A stretch of DNA of 64,000 nt from Candidatus Hydrogenedentota bacterium (GTDB taxonomy: Bacteria; Hydrogenedentota; Hydrogenedentia; Hydrogenedentales; SLHB01): the NCBI GenBank assembly GCA_020849535.1, contig JADLGB010000320.1, positions 1 to 64,000 of the forward strand, written 5' to 3'. Below are positions 33,593 through 41,544 of this stretch, in pieces (position 1 is the stretch's first letter; each line of letters opens with the position of its first letter). Made by a program: the position numbers and the translations under genes. Below the pieces are notes generated by a model. That model did no database searches, had not been told where the DNA came from, and worked only from the letters and a program-made list of their open reading frames with translations.

Positions 33593-35134
33593 TTCGGCGA
33601 AGACGGGTGAGGAATCCGCAGGAACCAGAGGTGGCTCGTGAATCTGACTTTCCCTTGCTGGTTCTTGGGCGTCCTGCGGCGCTCCCCAGAATTCCGCAAG
33701 GGTGGGGCCGTTGTTGCGGTGCCGGTCGCGAAAGAGGAAGTTCCAGATCTCGTAGGGCCAGACCCGCCGCCCGATATTGGAGTACCAGCGCATGGCGTAG
33801 CGGATTTCCGGGTCGTGGTGGAGGAATAGGCGCCGGAGAGATCGGGGGCGCAGTTGCATGACTGCTTCGATGAACTTCACCCAAAGCAACACACGCCAAG
33901 GGGCGAGATGACGCGTGGCCAGCACTTGGTGCTTGTAATCCCACCGCCGCGGATCGGTTTGCACGACGCGCCGGGGGGCCGCGAGTTCGTAGTAGGCCGT
34001 CCACCGGTGCGGCGTGACGTACAACAACTGAATCTGGTCCGGGTCGTAGGAGAGCAGGTGCCGTAACGAACGCCAATAATCCCGGCCGCGCTCCTCTTCG
34101 AAACCGACCACGTAAGTCGCCATCGAGATGATGTCGTGGCGGCGCAGCAACTGAATCGCTTCGCGGTCCTTGCTCACGGTGGAGCCCTTTCGGATCTTGC
34201 GCAACGTCGCCCCGTCGTAATTCTCGATACCAAGCAGAAAGCGAATGAACCCCGCTTTCTTATACAGATGCAGGATGTCCTTGTCGCGCACGATGCTGTC
34301 CGCCCGAATCGAGCCGACCAGCGTCAACGGGACGTTTTCGGCAATGAGGGCTTCGAGAAAGGCGCGCCAGACAGGCTTGGAGGCAGCGGGATGCTCGTCG
34401 GCGAAGTTGATTACCTGGACCCCGTGGACGCGATGAAGCCAGGCAAGCTCCGCCGCAAACTTCTGAGGATCGCGGTGCCTCCATCGCCTCCAGAATAGTT
34501 GTTGTCCGCAGTAGTTGCATTGATACGGGCAACCGCGCGAAAACTGAATGACGACAGCGCGCCGTCCACCCCAATAAGTGTAGCGTTCGAAATCGATCAG
34601 CTCCCAGCCGATTCGATAGTCGTCGAGGTTCTCGATGAGCGCGGCGGCGGGCGTGGCTAGAGGCTCGCCGCATTCCCGATATGCAATGCCCGGAACCGTG
34701 CCGAGCGGCCCGCCGGTTTCCATGGCGTGGATGAGCCGCGGCGCCGTCTGCTCGCCTTCCCCGCGCACGATCACGTCGATCTGCGGTTCATCGCGAAGTA
34801 TATCTTGCCAGTGGTAGGTGGGGAACACGCCTCCGTAGATGATCCAGGCCTCGGGACATGCCGCGCGAATCGCTCGGCTGACTTCGGCGATGATCGAGTG
34901 GGCCGAAGTCGAACCGGAGTGCCCAAACAGAATGGCCCCCGGGGCGAAGGCCAGCGCCGCCTTCACAATCTGCTCCGTGGACAGCGGGGCGAGTTCACCG
35001 TCCAGGAGTCGCGTCTCGTGTCCCGCGTCGATCAATGCGCCTCCCACATAGAGGAGCCCTAGCGGCGGGAGATGATCGTCCGGAATGCGGCTACCGATGG
35101 AGGGGTGTGGGACATTGATGAGAAGTATGCGCAT
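33542..35134 (-). CDS. B12-binding radical SAM protein (BchE-like family)
   Basis: A 530-residue enzyme with an N-terminal cobalamin-binding domain at about 1-140 (LPPLGLLYVGGALIDAGHE, IIYGGVFPTYHWQDIL, IDVIVRGEGE) and a radical SAM barrel with C202-x3-C206-x2-C209 in FSRGCPYQCNYCG. The order is that of BchE-type oxidative cyclases and related methyltransferases. The substrate is unknown, and no bacteriochlorophyll or other pathway genes are nearby. The last 18 codons (ESGPIPLSRQRELNRTG and stop) come from the dispersed repeat tail, so the original C-terminus was probably different. Confidence 0.85.
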   Translation of the reverse strand: MRILLINVPHPSIGSRIPDDHLPPLGLLYVGGALIDAGHETRLLDGELAPLSTEQIVKAALAFAPGAILFGHSGSTSAHSIIAEVSRAIRAACPEAWIIYGGVFPTYHWQDILRDEPQIDVIVRGEGEQTAPRLIHAMETGGPLGTVPGIAYRECGEPLATPAAALIENLDDYRIGWELIDFERYTYWGGRRAVVIQFSRGCPYQCNYCGQQLFWRRWRHRDPQKFAAELAWLHRVHGVQVINFADEHPAASKPVWRAFLEALIAENVPLTLVGSIRADSIVRDKDILHLYKKAGFIRFLLGIENYDGATLRKIRKGSTVSKDREAIQLLRRHDIISMATYVVGFEEERGRDYWRSLRHLLSYDPDQIQLLYVTPHRWTAYYELAAPRRVVQTDPRRWDYKHQVLATRHLAPWRVLLWVKFIEAVMQLRPRSLRRLFLHHDPEIRYAMRWYSNIGRRVWPYEIWNFLFRDRHRNNGPTLAEFWGAPQDAQEPARESQIHEPPLVPADSSPVFAESGPIPLSRQRELNRTG

Positions 35135-35181
35135 GAGATTGCCTCCTTCCTCGCGGAAGTCTCGTATGTTCCTAAAAGCAC

Positions 35182-35208
35182 TTTATATAATAAAGTTATT
35201 TTTGTCAA
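35182..35208 (-). promoter_or_regulatory. possible promoter of the radical SAM gene
   Basis: On the minus strand, TTGACA (35208-35203) is followed by an A+T-rich spacer and TATAAA (35187-35182) at 15 bases; the TAAAGT hexamer at 17 bases is an alternative. The A+T-rich stretch stands out from its surroundings and lies about 50 bases before the ATG. Confidence 0.45.
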
Positions 35209-35485
35209 TACTTCCCCTGGGGGGTGCGGGGGTACTTGCGGAGGCGTTTCCTATGTTTATATACAAAAAGCACTTACAGATGGCAGATGGTACGTGGGCT
35301 TGAAGCCAGTGTTTGGGGGTGCCACGGCCTCGCGGCCCATGGGCGTAGGAAGGCCGTAGCGCTTGGAATTACGGACTGTAAGGCCGTGGCAACTTGCGTC
35401 ATGGCTTTGAAGGTTACGCCACATCGCGTTACAGCCTGGAAGTGTTGGTACTTTCCATCATGGCGAGGAGAACTTTGTCGAACGA
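35209..35485. other. gene-free spacer
   Basis: No coding region is supported. Short related strings such as GGCCGTAGCGC, AAGGCCGTGGCAAC and TGCCACGGCC recur at 35320-35390 and could form imperfect hairpins between the serine hydrolase 3' end and the radical SAM promoter. Confidence 0.4.
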
Positions 35486-37684
35486 TCAGTCTTTCGCTTC
35501 CACAGGCGCCGGCCTCGGATCCGGGGGCTCGGTCTCGGCCTCGATCTGCTTCGCGGCGTTCCGGACTATTTGCCAGGCGGCGGATTCGGCGTTCGGGATG
35601 TCGCCGTCGTTGGAGGTGACGGCGACGACCATGCCGGTGTCGGGGATGAAGACGACGAGGGCGTACCACATGGTGTTGGAGCCGTTGTGCCAGTAGTGCG
35701 TGTGGGGGATGGCCGCGTCGGGTTCTTTCTTTACCCAGCCGCAGGCGTAGTCGTCGAGTTCGGGGGTGTGCAGTTGCTGGTAGGTTTCGGCGGAGAGTAG
35801 CGTTCCTTCGCCGCGCTCGCCGCGCAGGTGTTCCGTGGCGTAGGTGCAGAGGTCTTTCAGCGACATACGGACGATGCCCGCGGGACCGATGATGAAGGTG
35901 TTGTCCGTGTCGTCGTCTGCGGCGATTTTCCAGCCGAAGGCGCCGGTGTGGCCGCGCGGTTGGTCGAGTGAGTCGTCCGGGCTCGTGGGAGGCCCAAAGC
36001 CCGCGCTTGTGAGGTGCAGTGGTTCGAAGACCTCGCGTGTCACGAGGTCGTCCCAGGTTTCGCCGGTCGCCTTTTCCGCCATGGCGCCCGCGATGGTGTA
36101 GCCGACGTTCGAGTAGACGTGCTTTTCGCCCGGCGGGGTTGCCGGTTTCTTGGCAAGCACGTTTAATACGGCTTCCCGCCGCGCTTGGGTACTTCTGAGA
36201 CCGAGCTCCGGCTTCTTCCGCGCCACAAACGCGGAGAAGTTCGGCGGCGCGCCTGATGAATGGGTCAGCAGTTGCCGGAGCGTGACCGGTTTCCAGTCCT
36301 CGTGGATGGATGCGTTGGGAAAGGTCTCGCCGACGGTATCGGACCAGTGCATCTTCCCCATCTCGACGAGTCGCCCAATCATCGTGGCCGTGATGGATTT
36401 GGTAATGGATCCCAAATGCCATTGGTCATCGATCGTGAGCGGCACCTCGCTGCCGGACTTCCGGTCGCCGTCGATCGCGGACGCGACGACCTTTTCATCG
36501 ACCACGACCATCGCGGCGAGGCCGACAAGTCCATGCTCTTCGCGCAAGCTGGGGATTAACTCCGAGAGCGGCACGGCCGGCTCTCGGGCCTGCGCAGCAT
36601 CGCGGATGGCCTTGCGATTGGCATAGGACATGGGGACGTCTTCGAGCGTTCGCGTCTCTGAGGTATCCAATGTTTGGACCACCAGCGTGACGGTGTCGTC
36701 CGGCGGATGCTCCATGCGGGTGAGGAGTTCGACGAGGTCCTCTTCGAATCGTTTCTGCCACTTGTCGCCGTAGGTCTGCTGGCTGAACGCGACGATTTCC
36801 GAAGCGGGAAGGCCGTTGAGGGAGATGAGCTTGTACCATTCGTCGTCGACGTTGACTTCGGGCTGGGATTCCTGCCAGCGCACCGCGGCAAAAGGAGAGA
36901 GCTTCGGATAGACTTCTCCGAGGCGGTTGGCGACCACGATGCCCGCAATACCAATCGTCAGGAAGACTACGAAGAGGACGCTTCCGATGAGCATGCGCCG
37001 CGGGGAGCAGGTGGTGCGCTGCGCGCTCGTGAGCAGGGGATATTCGTCGCTCACGTTGCCGGCCTTTTCATCGCTGAGACTCGCGAGGAGCGCGAGGAGT
37101 TCTTGGCGCCGGGGCACGAGCTGTTTCCGCACGGCGTATTGATTGAGCCAATAGATGAAACCGTAGAGCGCCAGTAGAGAGGTGGTCATGATGGCTGTGC
37201 TGCCCAAAAACTCTCCCCAATTATTCGAAGCCTGCCAGCAAACATGAACAAAGAACGCGAGGATTGAAACGGTAAACGGCAGCAGGTACCACCAGGCGAC
37301 GTTGCGCAACAGCCAGATCTGATGCTCGACCTGGGCCAGAGAATCCTTCGCGCCGGTTAGTAGTGAGTCGCCTGGTCCGGGCGCCTTTTGCGGGTGGCGC
37401 ATGCGGTCTACCGCGATGAATCCAATCACCCAAAGAAGCGCTGGTACGGTGAGATACCAAGTCCACGGCGGTGACAACATGTACCCCATCACGAACCACA
37501 TCGGCAGCATCACCAGCGCGACGATGACTTCCCGGAAATCGCGCCAGAAGATCATCGATCGAAAGCTGCTCTGGGAGCGTTGCACCTCTTGCAGCAGCAG
37601 ACCGGCGTTCGCCGTCACCCGCGTCTGACGCGATTGCGCTTTCCATGCTTCTTGGAAATTATCAGGACCCATGTGATTCACCAT
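35486..37684 (-). CDS. membrane-anchored serine beta-lactamase-like hydrolase downstream of an ECF sigma factor
   Basis: A 732-residue protein. The N-terminal part has five hydrophobic helices (about 50-70, 77-92, 130-150, 158-181, 231-252). A linker domain of about 260-350 (EWYKLISLNGLPASEIV) follows, then a class C beta-lactamase/transpeptidase-like domain from about 370, with SxxK at S426-ITK429, YSN at 524-526 and HNGS near 668. All active-site motifs are intact. It overlaps the sigma factor gene by up to 23 bases (ATG 37684; 37672 also possible), so the two are coupled. I infer that the membrane part may sense a signal or hold the sigma factor. Confidence 0.8.
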   Translation of the reverse strand: MVNHMGPDNFQEAWKAQSRQTRVTANAGLLLQEVQRSQSSFRSMIFWRDFREVIVALVMLPMWFVMGYMLSPPWTWYLTVPALLWVIGFIAVDRMRHPQKAPGPGDSLLTGAKDSLAQVEHQIWLLRNVAWWYLLPFTVSILAFFVHVCWQASNNWGEFLGSTAIMTTSLLALYGFIYWLNQYAVRKQLVPRRQELLALLASLSDEKAGNVSDEYPLLTSAQRTTCSPRRMLIGSVLFVVFLTIGIAGIVVANRLGEVYPKLSPFAAVRWQESQPEVNVDDEWYKLISLNGLPASEIVAFSQQTYGDKWQKRFEEDLVELLTRMEHPPDDTVTLVVQTLDTSETRTLEDVPMSYANRKAIRDAAQAREPAVPLSELIPSLREEHGLVGLAAMVVVDEKVVASAIDGDRKSGSEVPLTIDDQWHLGSITKSITATMIGRLVEMGKMHWSDTVGETFPNASIHEDWKPVTLRQLLTHSSGAPPNFSAFVARKKPELGLRSTQARREAVLNVLAKKPATPPGEKHVYSNVGYTIAGAMAEKATGETWDDLVTREVFEPLHLTSAGFGPPTSPDDSLDQPRGHTGAFGWKIAADDDTDNTFIIGPAGIVRMSLKDLCTYATEHLRGERGEGTLLSAETYQQLHTPELDDYACGWVKKEPDAAIPHTHYWHNGSNTMWYALVVFIPDTGMVVAVTSNDGDIPNAESAAWQIVRNAAKQIEAETEPPDPRPAPVEAKD

Positions 37685-38204
37685 TCATCATCGCGGTAAG
37701 TGCTTTCTTCGCGCGGTTCAATTTCACGCCCACGTTGCTTTCCGAGATGCCCAGCACTTCGGCCATCTCGCGGTAACTCAGGTCGTCGAGGTACAGCAGC
37801 ACCAAGGCCGCGTCGCCTTTGGGCAACCTTTGGATGGCGTTGTAGAGTTGCTCCACGATTTCGCTTTGCTGCGCTTGCCCGGCACTGTCGACGCCTTCCG
37901 CCGGGATGACTTGCACATCCAGCAACGGTTGCTGTCGCGAGCGGCGGGGCTTGTCTTTTCTGTGCCAGTTCATCGCGGTATTGAGCGCCACGCGATAGAA
38001 CCACGTGGCCGCGCTTGCCTTGCGTTCGAATGCGGGTAATGACCGCCATGCCTGGAGGAGGATCTCCTGGGCGAGATCTTGACACTCCTCGTGCGTGAGG
38101 GTGTATGCGCGCGCCACCTTCATGACTGCGGCGCCGTGTTCGCCCAGCCAGTTCATGAACAGCGAGTGTTGGTCTTCGTCAGTCAAGGCAGCACCTCGTT
38201 CCAT
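37662..38204 (-). CDS. ECF RNA polymerase sigma factor
   Basis: A 180-residue sigma-70 family factor with region 2 (EECQDLAQEILLQAWRSLPAFERKASAATWFYRVALNTAMNWHRK) and region 4 (IQRLPKGDAALVLLYLDDLSYREMAEVLGISESNVGVKLNRAKKAL) joined by a linker, and no region 3. The start at 38204 (MERGAALTDEDQ) is chosen because the frame upstream runs through a dispersed repeat. The downstream membrane serine hydrolase overlaps its end, taking the place where an anti-sigma factor is usually encoded. Confidence 0.92.
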   Translation of the reverse strand: MERGAALTDEDQHSLFMNWLGEHGAAVMKVARAYTLTHEECQDLAQEILLQAWRSLPAFERKASAATWFYRVALNTAMNWHRKDKPRRSRQQPLLDVQVIPAEGVDSAGQAQQSEIVEQLYNAIQRLPKGDAALVLLYLDDLSYREMAEVLGISESNVGVKLNRAKKALTAMMNGESHGS

Positions 38205-38229
38205 ACGTATTGGTAAACCGAACGAGGGG

Positions 38230-38582
38230 TTTCTTACAAGAGAAGGAGAAGAAGAGTCCCCCTCGAAGGCGAGGCCGACAGAAGTTGCTGTGGGGGCGCG
38301 ACATCCCCCGGCCCTGCGGGCCACCCCCTTCAAAGGGGGAATTGTGCAATACCACAGTAGTTGGTTCGCGAATGTCGTTGGAGCGGCGGGTGGGCTTGTT
38401 GTGCGGGCATGACTGCGCGACCCGTTGGGTCGCATCTGGGTTCTGCAGGGTTCGGTTATTGGGGGATGAAGAGGGCGGGCACGGGTGCATGGAGAGAGGA
38501 GATCATGGGCAAGGATGCCCATGCCACCTCGGGGGAGCAGTTTGTCCGAAGACCATGGGCAGGGATGCCCATGCCACCTCAG
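38230..38582. repeat. composite dispersed repeat, copy C
   Basis: Module 1 at 38301-38356 (ACATCCCCCGGCCCTGCGGG...), GCGACCCGTTGGGTCGC near 38420, a GGGGGATGAAGAGGGCGGG stretch, and GGGCAAGGATGCCCATGCC / GGGCAGGGATGCCCATGCC twice at about 38508-38578. The order matches copies A and B. It fills the gap between two sigma factor genes; no coding region is supported between 38205 and 38588. Confidence 0.8.
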
Positions 38583-38588
38583 TCCCGT

Positions 38589-39902
38589 TCATCTGCCGTT
38601 GCGGGATTCGCAGTCTTGGATTCTGGCGAGGAGGAAGAGGCGTTCGGATTTGATTTCGGTGAGGTCGAGGGCGCGTCTGAAGTGGGTTGCGGCGGCGGCG
38701 TGGTTGTCGAGTTGGGATTCGAATTCGCCGAGGACGGCGTAGAGCAAGTGATAGGTGAAGAGCTGCGCGCGTTTGGGGATGGATTCGACGGCCTCGATCC
38801 CGGCTTGGGGTCCGTGGACTTGTGCGATGGCGACGGCGCGGTTGAGCGCGACGACGGGGGAATCGTCCAACTCGGCCAGGCGATCGTAGAGAGAAAGGAT
38901 ACGCGGCCAATCGGTGGAGGCGTAGTCGCGGGCCATGCAGTGGCAGGCGGCGATCCCCGCTTCAAGGTGGAAGGCGCTGAGTTCATCGCCGGCGGCGGAC
39001 CGGGCCAGGTGAGCCATGCCCTGCGCGACCAGTGATTGGTCCCAAAGCGAGCGGTCTTGTTCCTTCAAGAGCAGGATGTGGCCATCGGCGTCGAGTCGCG
39101 CGGGCAGGCGCGCGGCGTTCAGGAGCATGAGCGCGAGGAGGGCGTGAGTCCGGGGTTGGTTGCCGACCGGGTGCTGGGTCAAGAGGTTGGTGAGGCCGAT
39201 CGCTTCGCGGCAGAGTTCTTCACGGATGAGGCTCTCCCCCACTGACGCCTTGTATCCCTCGTTGAACAGCAGGTAGAGCGATTGTTCGACGCTTTCGAGG
39301 CGGACGAGGACCTCGTCGCCGGTCGGGATCTCGAAGGGGATGCGCGCTTCGCGGATGCGTTGCCGCGCGCGCGTCAGCCTTTTAGCCACGGCGGCCTCGG
39401 TTGTGAGGAAGGCCTTGGCGATCTCCGGGATGTTGAACCCGCATAGCGTCTTCAGCGTGAGCGCGACGCGCGCGTCCTGCGGGATCAGGGGGTGGCAACA
39501 CGCGAACATCATGCGGAGGCGGTTGTCGCTGAGTTCGTCGTCGAAGAAGATGGATTCGGAAGCGTCGCCGGGCTCGGCGGTCCAGCGGTGCGCCGAGGCG
39601 GCGATGTTCGGTTCCTTGTCGCGAAAGTTGTTCTCCCTGCGGACGTGGTCCAATGCGAGATTCTTCGCAGTCTGGGTAATCCAGGCCGCGGGATTGTCGG
39701 GAATCCCGTAGTAGGGCCACGTCTGCAGGGCACGGATCAGGGTTTCCTGAACGACGTCTTCGGCGAGTTGCAGCCGGTCTACGCCGAAGGTGCGGGTGAG
39801 CAGGGAGACCAGTTTTCCCGATTCGTGGCGGAAGAGATGTTCCGCGAGGCGAACGGAGTCGCGGGTGAGTTGGCCATTTTCTAGTGGTGCTGATGTGGTC
39901 AC
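38589..39902 (-). CDS. ECF42-type sigma factor with C-terminal helical extension
   Basis: A 437-residue sigma factor. Region 2 (AEDVVQETLIRALQTWPYYGIPDNPAAWITQTAKNLALDH) and region 4 (FNIPEIAKAFLTTEAAVAKRLTRARQRIRE) precede a 230-residue C-terminal domain with DUF6596/TPR-like helices (LYLLFNEGYKAS, DWPRILSLYDRLAELDDSPVVALNRAVAIAQVHGP). This architecture is that of ECF42 factors, which are encoded beside DGPF/YCII-like proteins and need the C-terminal extension for function. The DGPF gene lies 256 bases upstream on the same strand. Confidence 0.92.
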   Translation of the reverse strand: MTTSAPLENGQLTRDSVRLAEHLFRHESGKLVSLLTRTFGVDRLQLAEDVVQETLIRALQTWPYYGIPDNPAAWITQTAKNLALDHVRRENNFRDKEPNIAASAHRWTAEPGDASESIFFDDELSDNRLRMMFACCHPLIPQDARVALTLKTLCGFNIPEIAKAFLTTEAAVAKRLTRARQRIREARIPFEIPTGDEVLVRLESVEQSLYLLFNEGYKASVGESLIREELCREAIGLTNLLTQHPVGNQPRTHALLALMLLNAARLPARLDADGHILLLKEQDRSLWDQSLVAQGMAHLARSAAGDELSAFHLEAGIAACHCMARDYASTDWPRILSLYDRLAELDDSPVVALNRAVAIAQVHGPQAGIEAVESIPKRAQLFTYHLLYAVLGEFESQLDNHAAAATHFRRALDLTEIKSERLFLLARIQDCESRNGR

Positions 39903-39923
39903 TTTAACTCAATCCAGCGATTA

Positions 39924-40147
39924 GGGTGCGAGGGACAGACACCGTGTTTCGCTGCGCAAAGCCTCCGCGAAAGACGGTGTCAGTCCCATTCGGGTGCGAG
40001 GGACAGACACCGTGTTTCGCTGCGCAAAGCCTCCGCGAAAGACAGTGTCAGTCCCATTCGGGTGCGAGGGACAGACACCGTGTTTCTCTGCCGAGATAGG
40101 AATCTCGGCGCGCAAAGCCTACGCGAAAGACGGTGTCAGTCCCATTC
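39924..40147. repeat. three tandem copies of the GACTGACACCGTCTTTCGC element
   Basis: Copies at 39924-39991 and 39992-40059 are 68 bases each and almost identical; the third, 40060-40147, holds an extra hairpin (CCGAGATAGGAATCTCGG). Each unit is itself a long imperfect palindrome, with GGGACAGACACCGTGTTTCG at one end and CGAAAGACGGTGTCAGTCCC at the other. They separate the ECF42 gene from the DGPF gene. A single copy lies at 29440-29500. Confidence 0.85.
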
Positions 40148-40158
40148 AACTGCCATGT

Positions 40159-40569
40159 TTAAGAGCCTTGCTCTATTTTCGATAGTTCTGCGGCGCGGTC
40201 CATGGTCGAGCAGCGTTGGATGACCGGGCGCACCTCGATGGATCCGCCGTACTCGAGGACCGGGCTCGCTTTCGCGATGGCCATGGCCTCCTCGGCGCTG
40301 TCCACCTCGAGCAGGAAGAAGCCGCCCACGGCTTCCTTCGACTCAGCGAAGGGGCCGTCGGCCACGGTGCGGCCGCCCTTGCCCGAGATGAGCTTGCCTT
40401 CGTGTGCGAGCGGGTGGGAGGACACGACTTTGCCTTGGTCCGCCAAGCGGTCACACCAATCGGTGAACAAGCCCATGAAACGCTGGATGTCGTCGGGCGA
40501 CATGCCGCTTTCCCAGTGGGTGCCGCGGATAAGAAGTAGATAGAGGGATTTTGATGGTTCGTTGCTCAT
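40159..40569 (-). CDS. DGPF/YCII-related domain protein
   Basis: A 136-residue single-domain protein of the YCII/DGPF group: YLLLIRG at the N-terminus, LADQGKVVSSHPLAHEGKLISG, TVADGPFAESKEAVGGFFLLEVDSAEEAMAIAKASP and IEVRPV. The DGPF signature (here DGPFAESKE) is intact. These proteins are regular partners of ECF42 sigma factors, probably as regulated targets or modulators; their chemistry is unknown. AGGAGTCTC lies just before the ATG at 40569. Confidence 0.9.
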   Translation of the reverse strand: MSNEPSKSLYLLLIRGTHWESGMSPDDIQRFMGLFTDWCDRLADQGKVVSSHPLAHEGKLISGKGGRTVADGPFAESKEAVGGFFLLEVDSAEEAMAIAKASPVLEYGGSIEVRPVIQRCSTMDRAAELSKIEQGS

Positions 40570-40641
40570 CGTATCGAGACTCCTGTTAGCGGTCGATTCC
40601 ATGAGATTGGTTTAGCCTTCTCGTCTGCCGAGGGGGCGGTA

Positions 40642-41103
40642 TCACACCTGAACGTGTTCCTGAGATTCAAGTTCCGCTTCGGGGCACGGCGTGGTGACCA
40701 ACACCATCCAGGAAACGCCGAACTTGTCGGCCACCATTCCGAACTTGGGGCTGAAGAAGGTCTTGCCGAGGGGCATCTGGACCTGGCCGCCGTCGCCCAA
40801 GGCCGCGAAAACGCGGTCCGCTTCGGCCTCGTCAGCTACTTCATGCGTGAGGGAGAAGCCTTTGAACTCGGGCTGACCCTGGCAGAAGCCATCCGTGGCC
40901 ATGATCTCCGTGTTGCCGATCCGGAGGGAGGAATGCATGACCTTGTTTTCGGAATTGGGCGGCATCCCCGCGCAGCCCTCCCCCGCTTCGGGGGCTTCCC
41001 TGAATCGCATGATCATGTTGACCTGGGCGCCCAGTGTCTTCTTGTAGAACTCGATGGCTTCTTCACAGCGTCCATTGAAGTCGAGATAGGTCTTGATATC
41101 CAT
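40642..41103 (-). CDS. VOC/PhnB-like glyoxalase-fold protein
   Basis: A 153-residue vicinal-oxygen-chelate protein of the PhnB/3-demethylubiquinone methyltransferase-like type: YLDFNGRCEEAIEFYKKTLGAQVNMIMRF, HSSLRIGNTEIMATDG, EADRVFAALGDGGQVQMPLGKTFFSPKFGMVADKFGVSWMV. No enzyme activity is established for this subgroup. It lies 72 bases upstream of the DGPF gene on the same strand and is a common companion in ECF42 clusters. The start at 41103 follows AGGAGCC; the frame further upstream is not family-like. Confidence 0.9.
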   Translation of the reverse strand: MDIKTYLDFNGRCEEAIEFYKKTLGAQVNMIMRFREAPEAGEGCAGMPPNSENKVMHSSLRIGNTEIMATDGFCQGQPEFKGFSLTHEVADEAEADRVFAALGDGGQVQMPLGKTFFSPKFGMVADKFGVSWMVLVTTPCPEAELESQEHVQV

Positions 41104-41544
41104 GTTGGCTCCTTTCGTCGTTGATGCGCGACAGGGTGCGAAATAGCGTATGGCGCGTAACGCCATGGGTTGTGAGCATTTGCGCGCGTTCGCGAGCCGG
41201 ACAGCCTTGGCCGGACTCACCAAGACGACGAATGAGGAGGCCGGAATAGGACAGGCAGGTTTTGTCACTTGCAAAAAGCTAATGACCTGCTCGTGTCGCG
41301 CTAATGGGGAGCCCGCAGTCTTTGGCCGTAGGAGGCGGAAATCGGACGGATCGGACGAATCAGACTGATCGGACGGGCGGGGCACTGTGTCTGTCCCTGT
41401 CATTTTCGTCATTGCGGGATCTCGCCCGCATATCTCACCGGCCTCCGCGTAGCGGGGCGGTGAGATGTGCTCTGGCAGTGGCCTGTAGGCTCACTGGTGA
41501 GAAATCCAGGTAAGGGCAAGGCCGGCAAGCCTGAATACCGCATG
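41104..41544. other. gene-free spacer with hairpin
   Basis: No coding region is supported. CATATCTCACCG near 41434 pairs with CGGTGAGATGTG ending near 41470 (one G-T pair) and could end the PepSY transcript, but lacks a T-run. ATCGGACG-like short repeats stand at 41340-41380, and a fragment of the GTGTCTGTCCC element lies near 41390. Confidence 0.45.

Noticed and set aside
33542..35134. Evidence for phototrophy from a BchE-like protein
   Set aside because: BchE-like cobalamin radical SAM enzymes are widespread in non-phototrophs, and no other pigment gene is present.
35274..36422. Open frame of 382 codons overlapping the serine hydrolase gene
   Set aside because: Arg/His-rich composition and position in another frame of a well-supported gene show that it is a shadow.
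39924..40147. CRISPR-like repeat-spacer structure
   Set aside because: The repeats are contiguous 68-base units, not short repeats with unique spacers.
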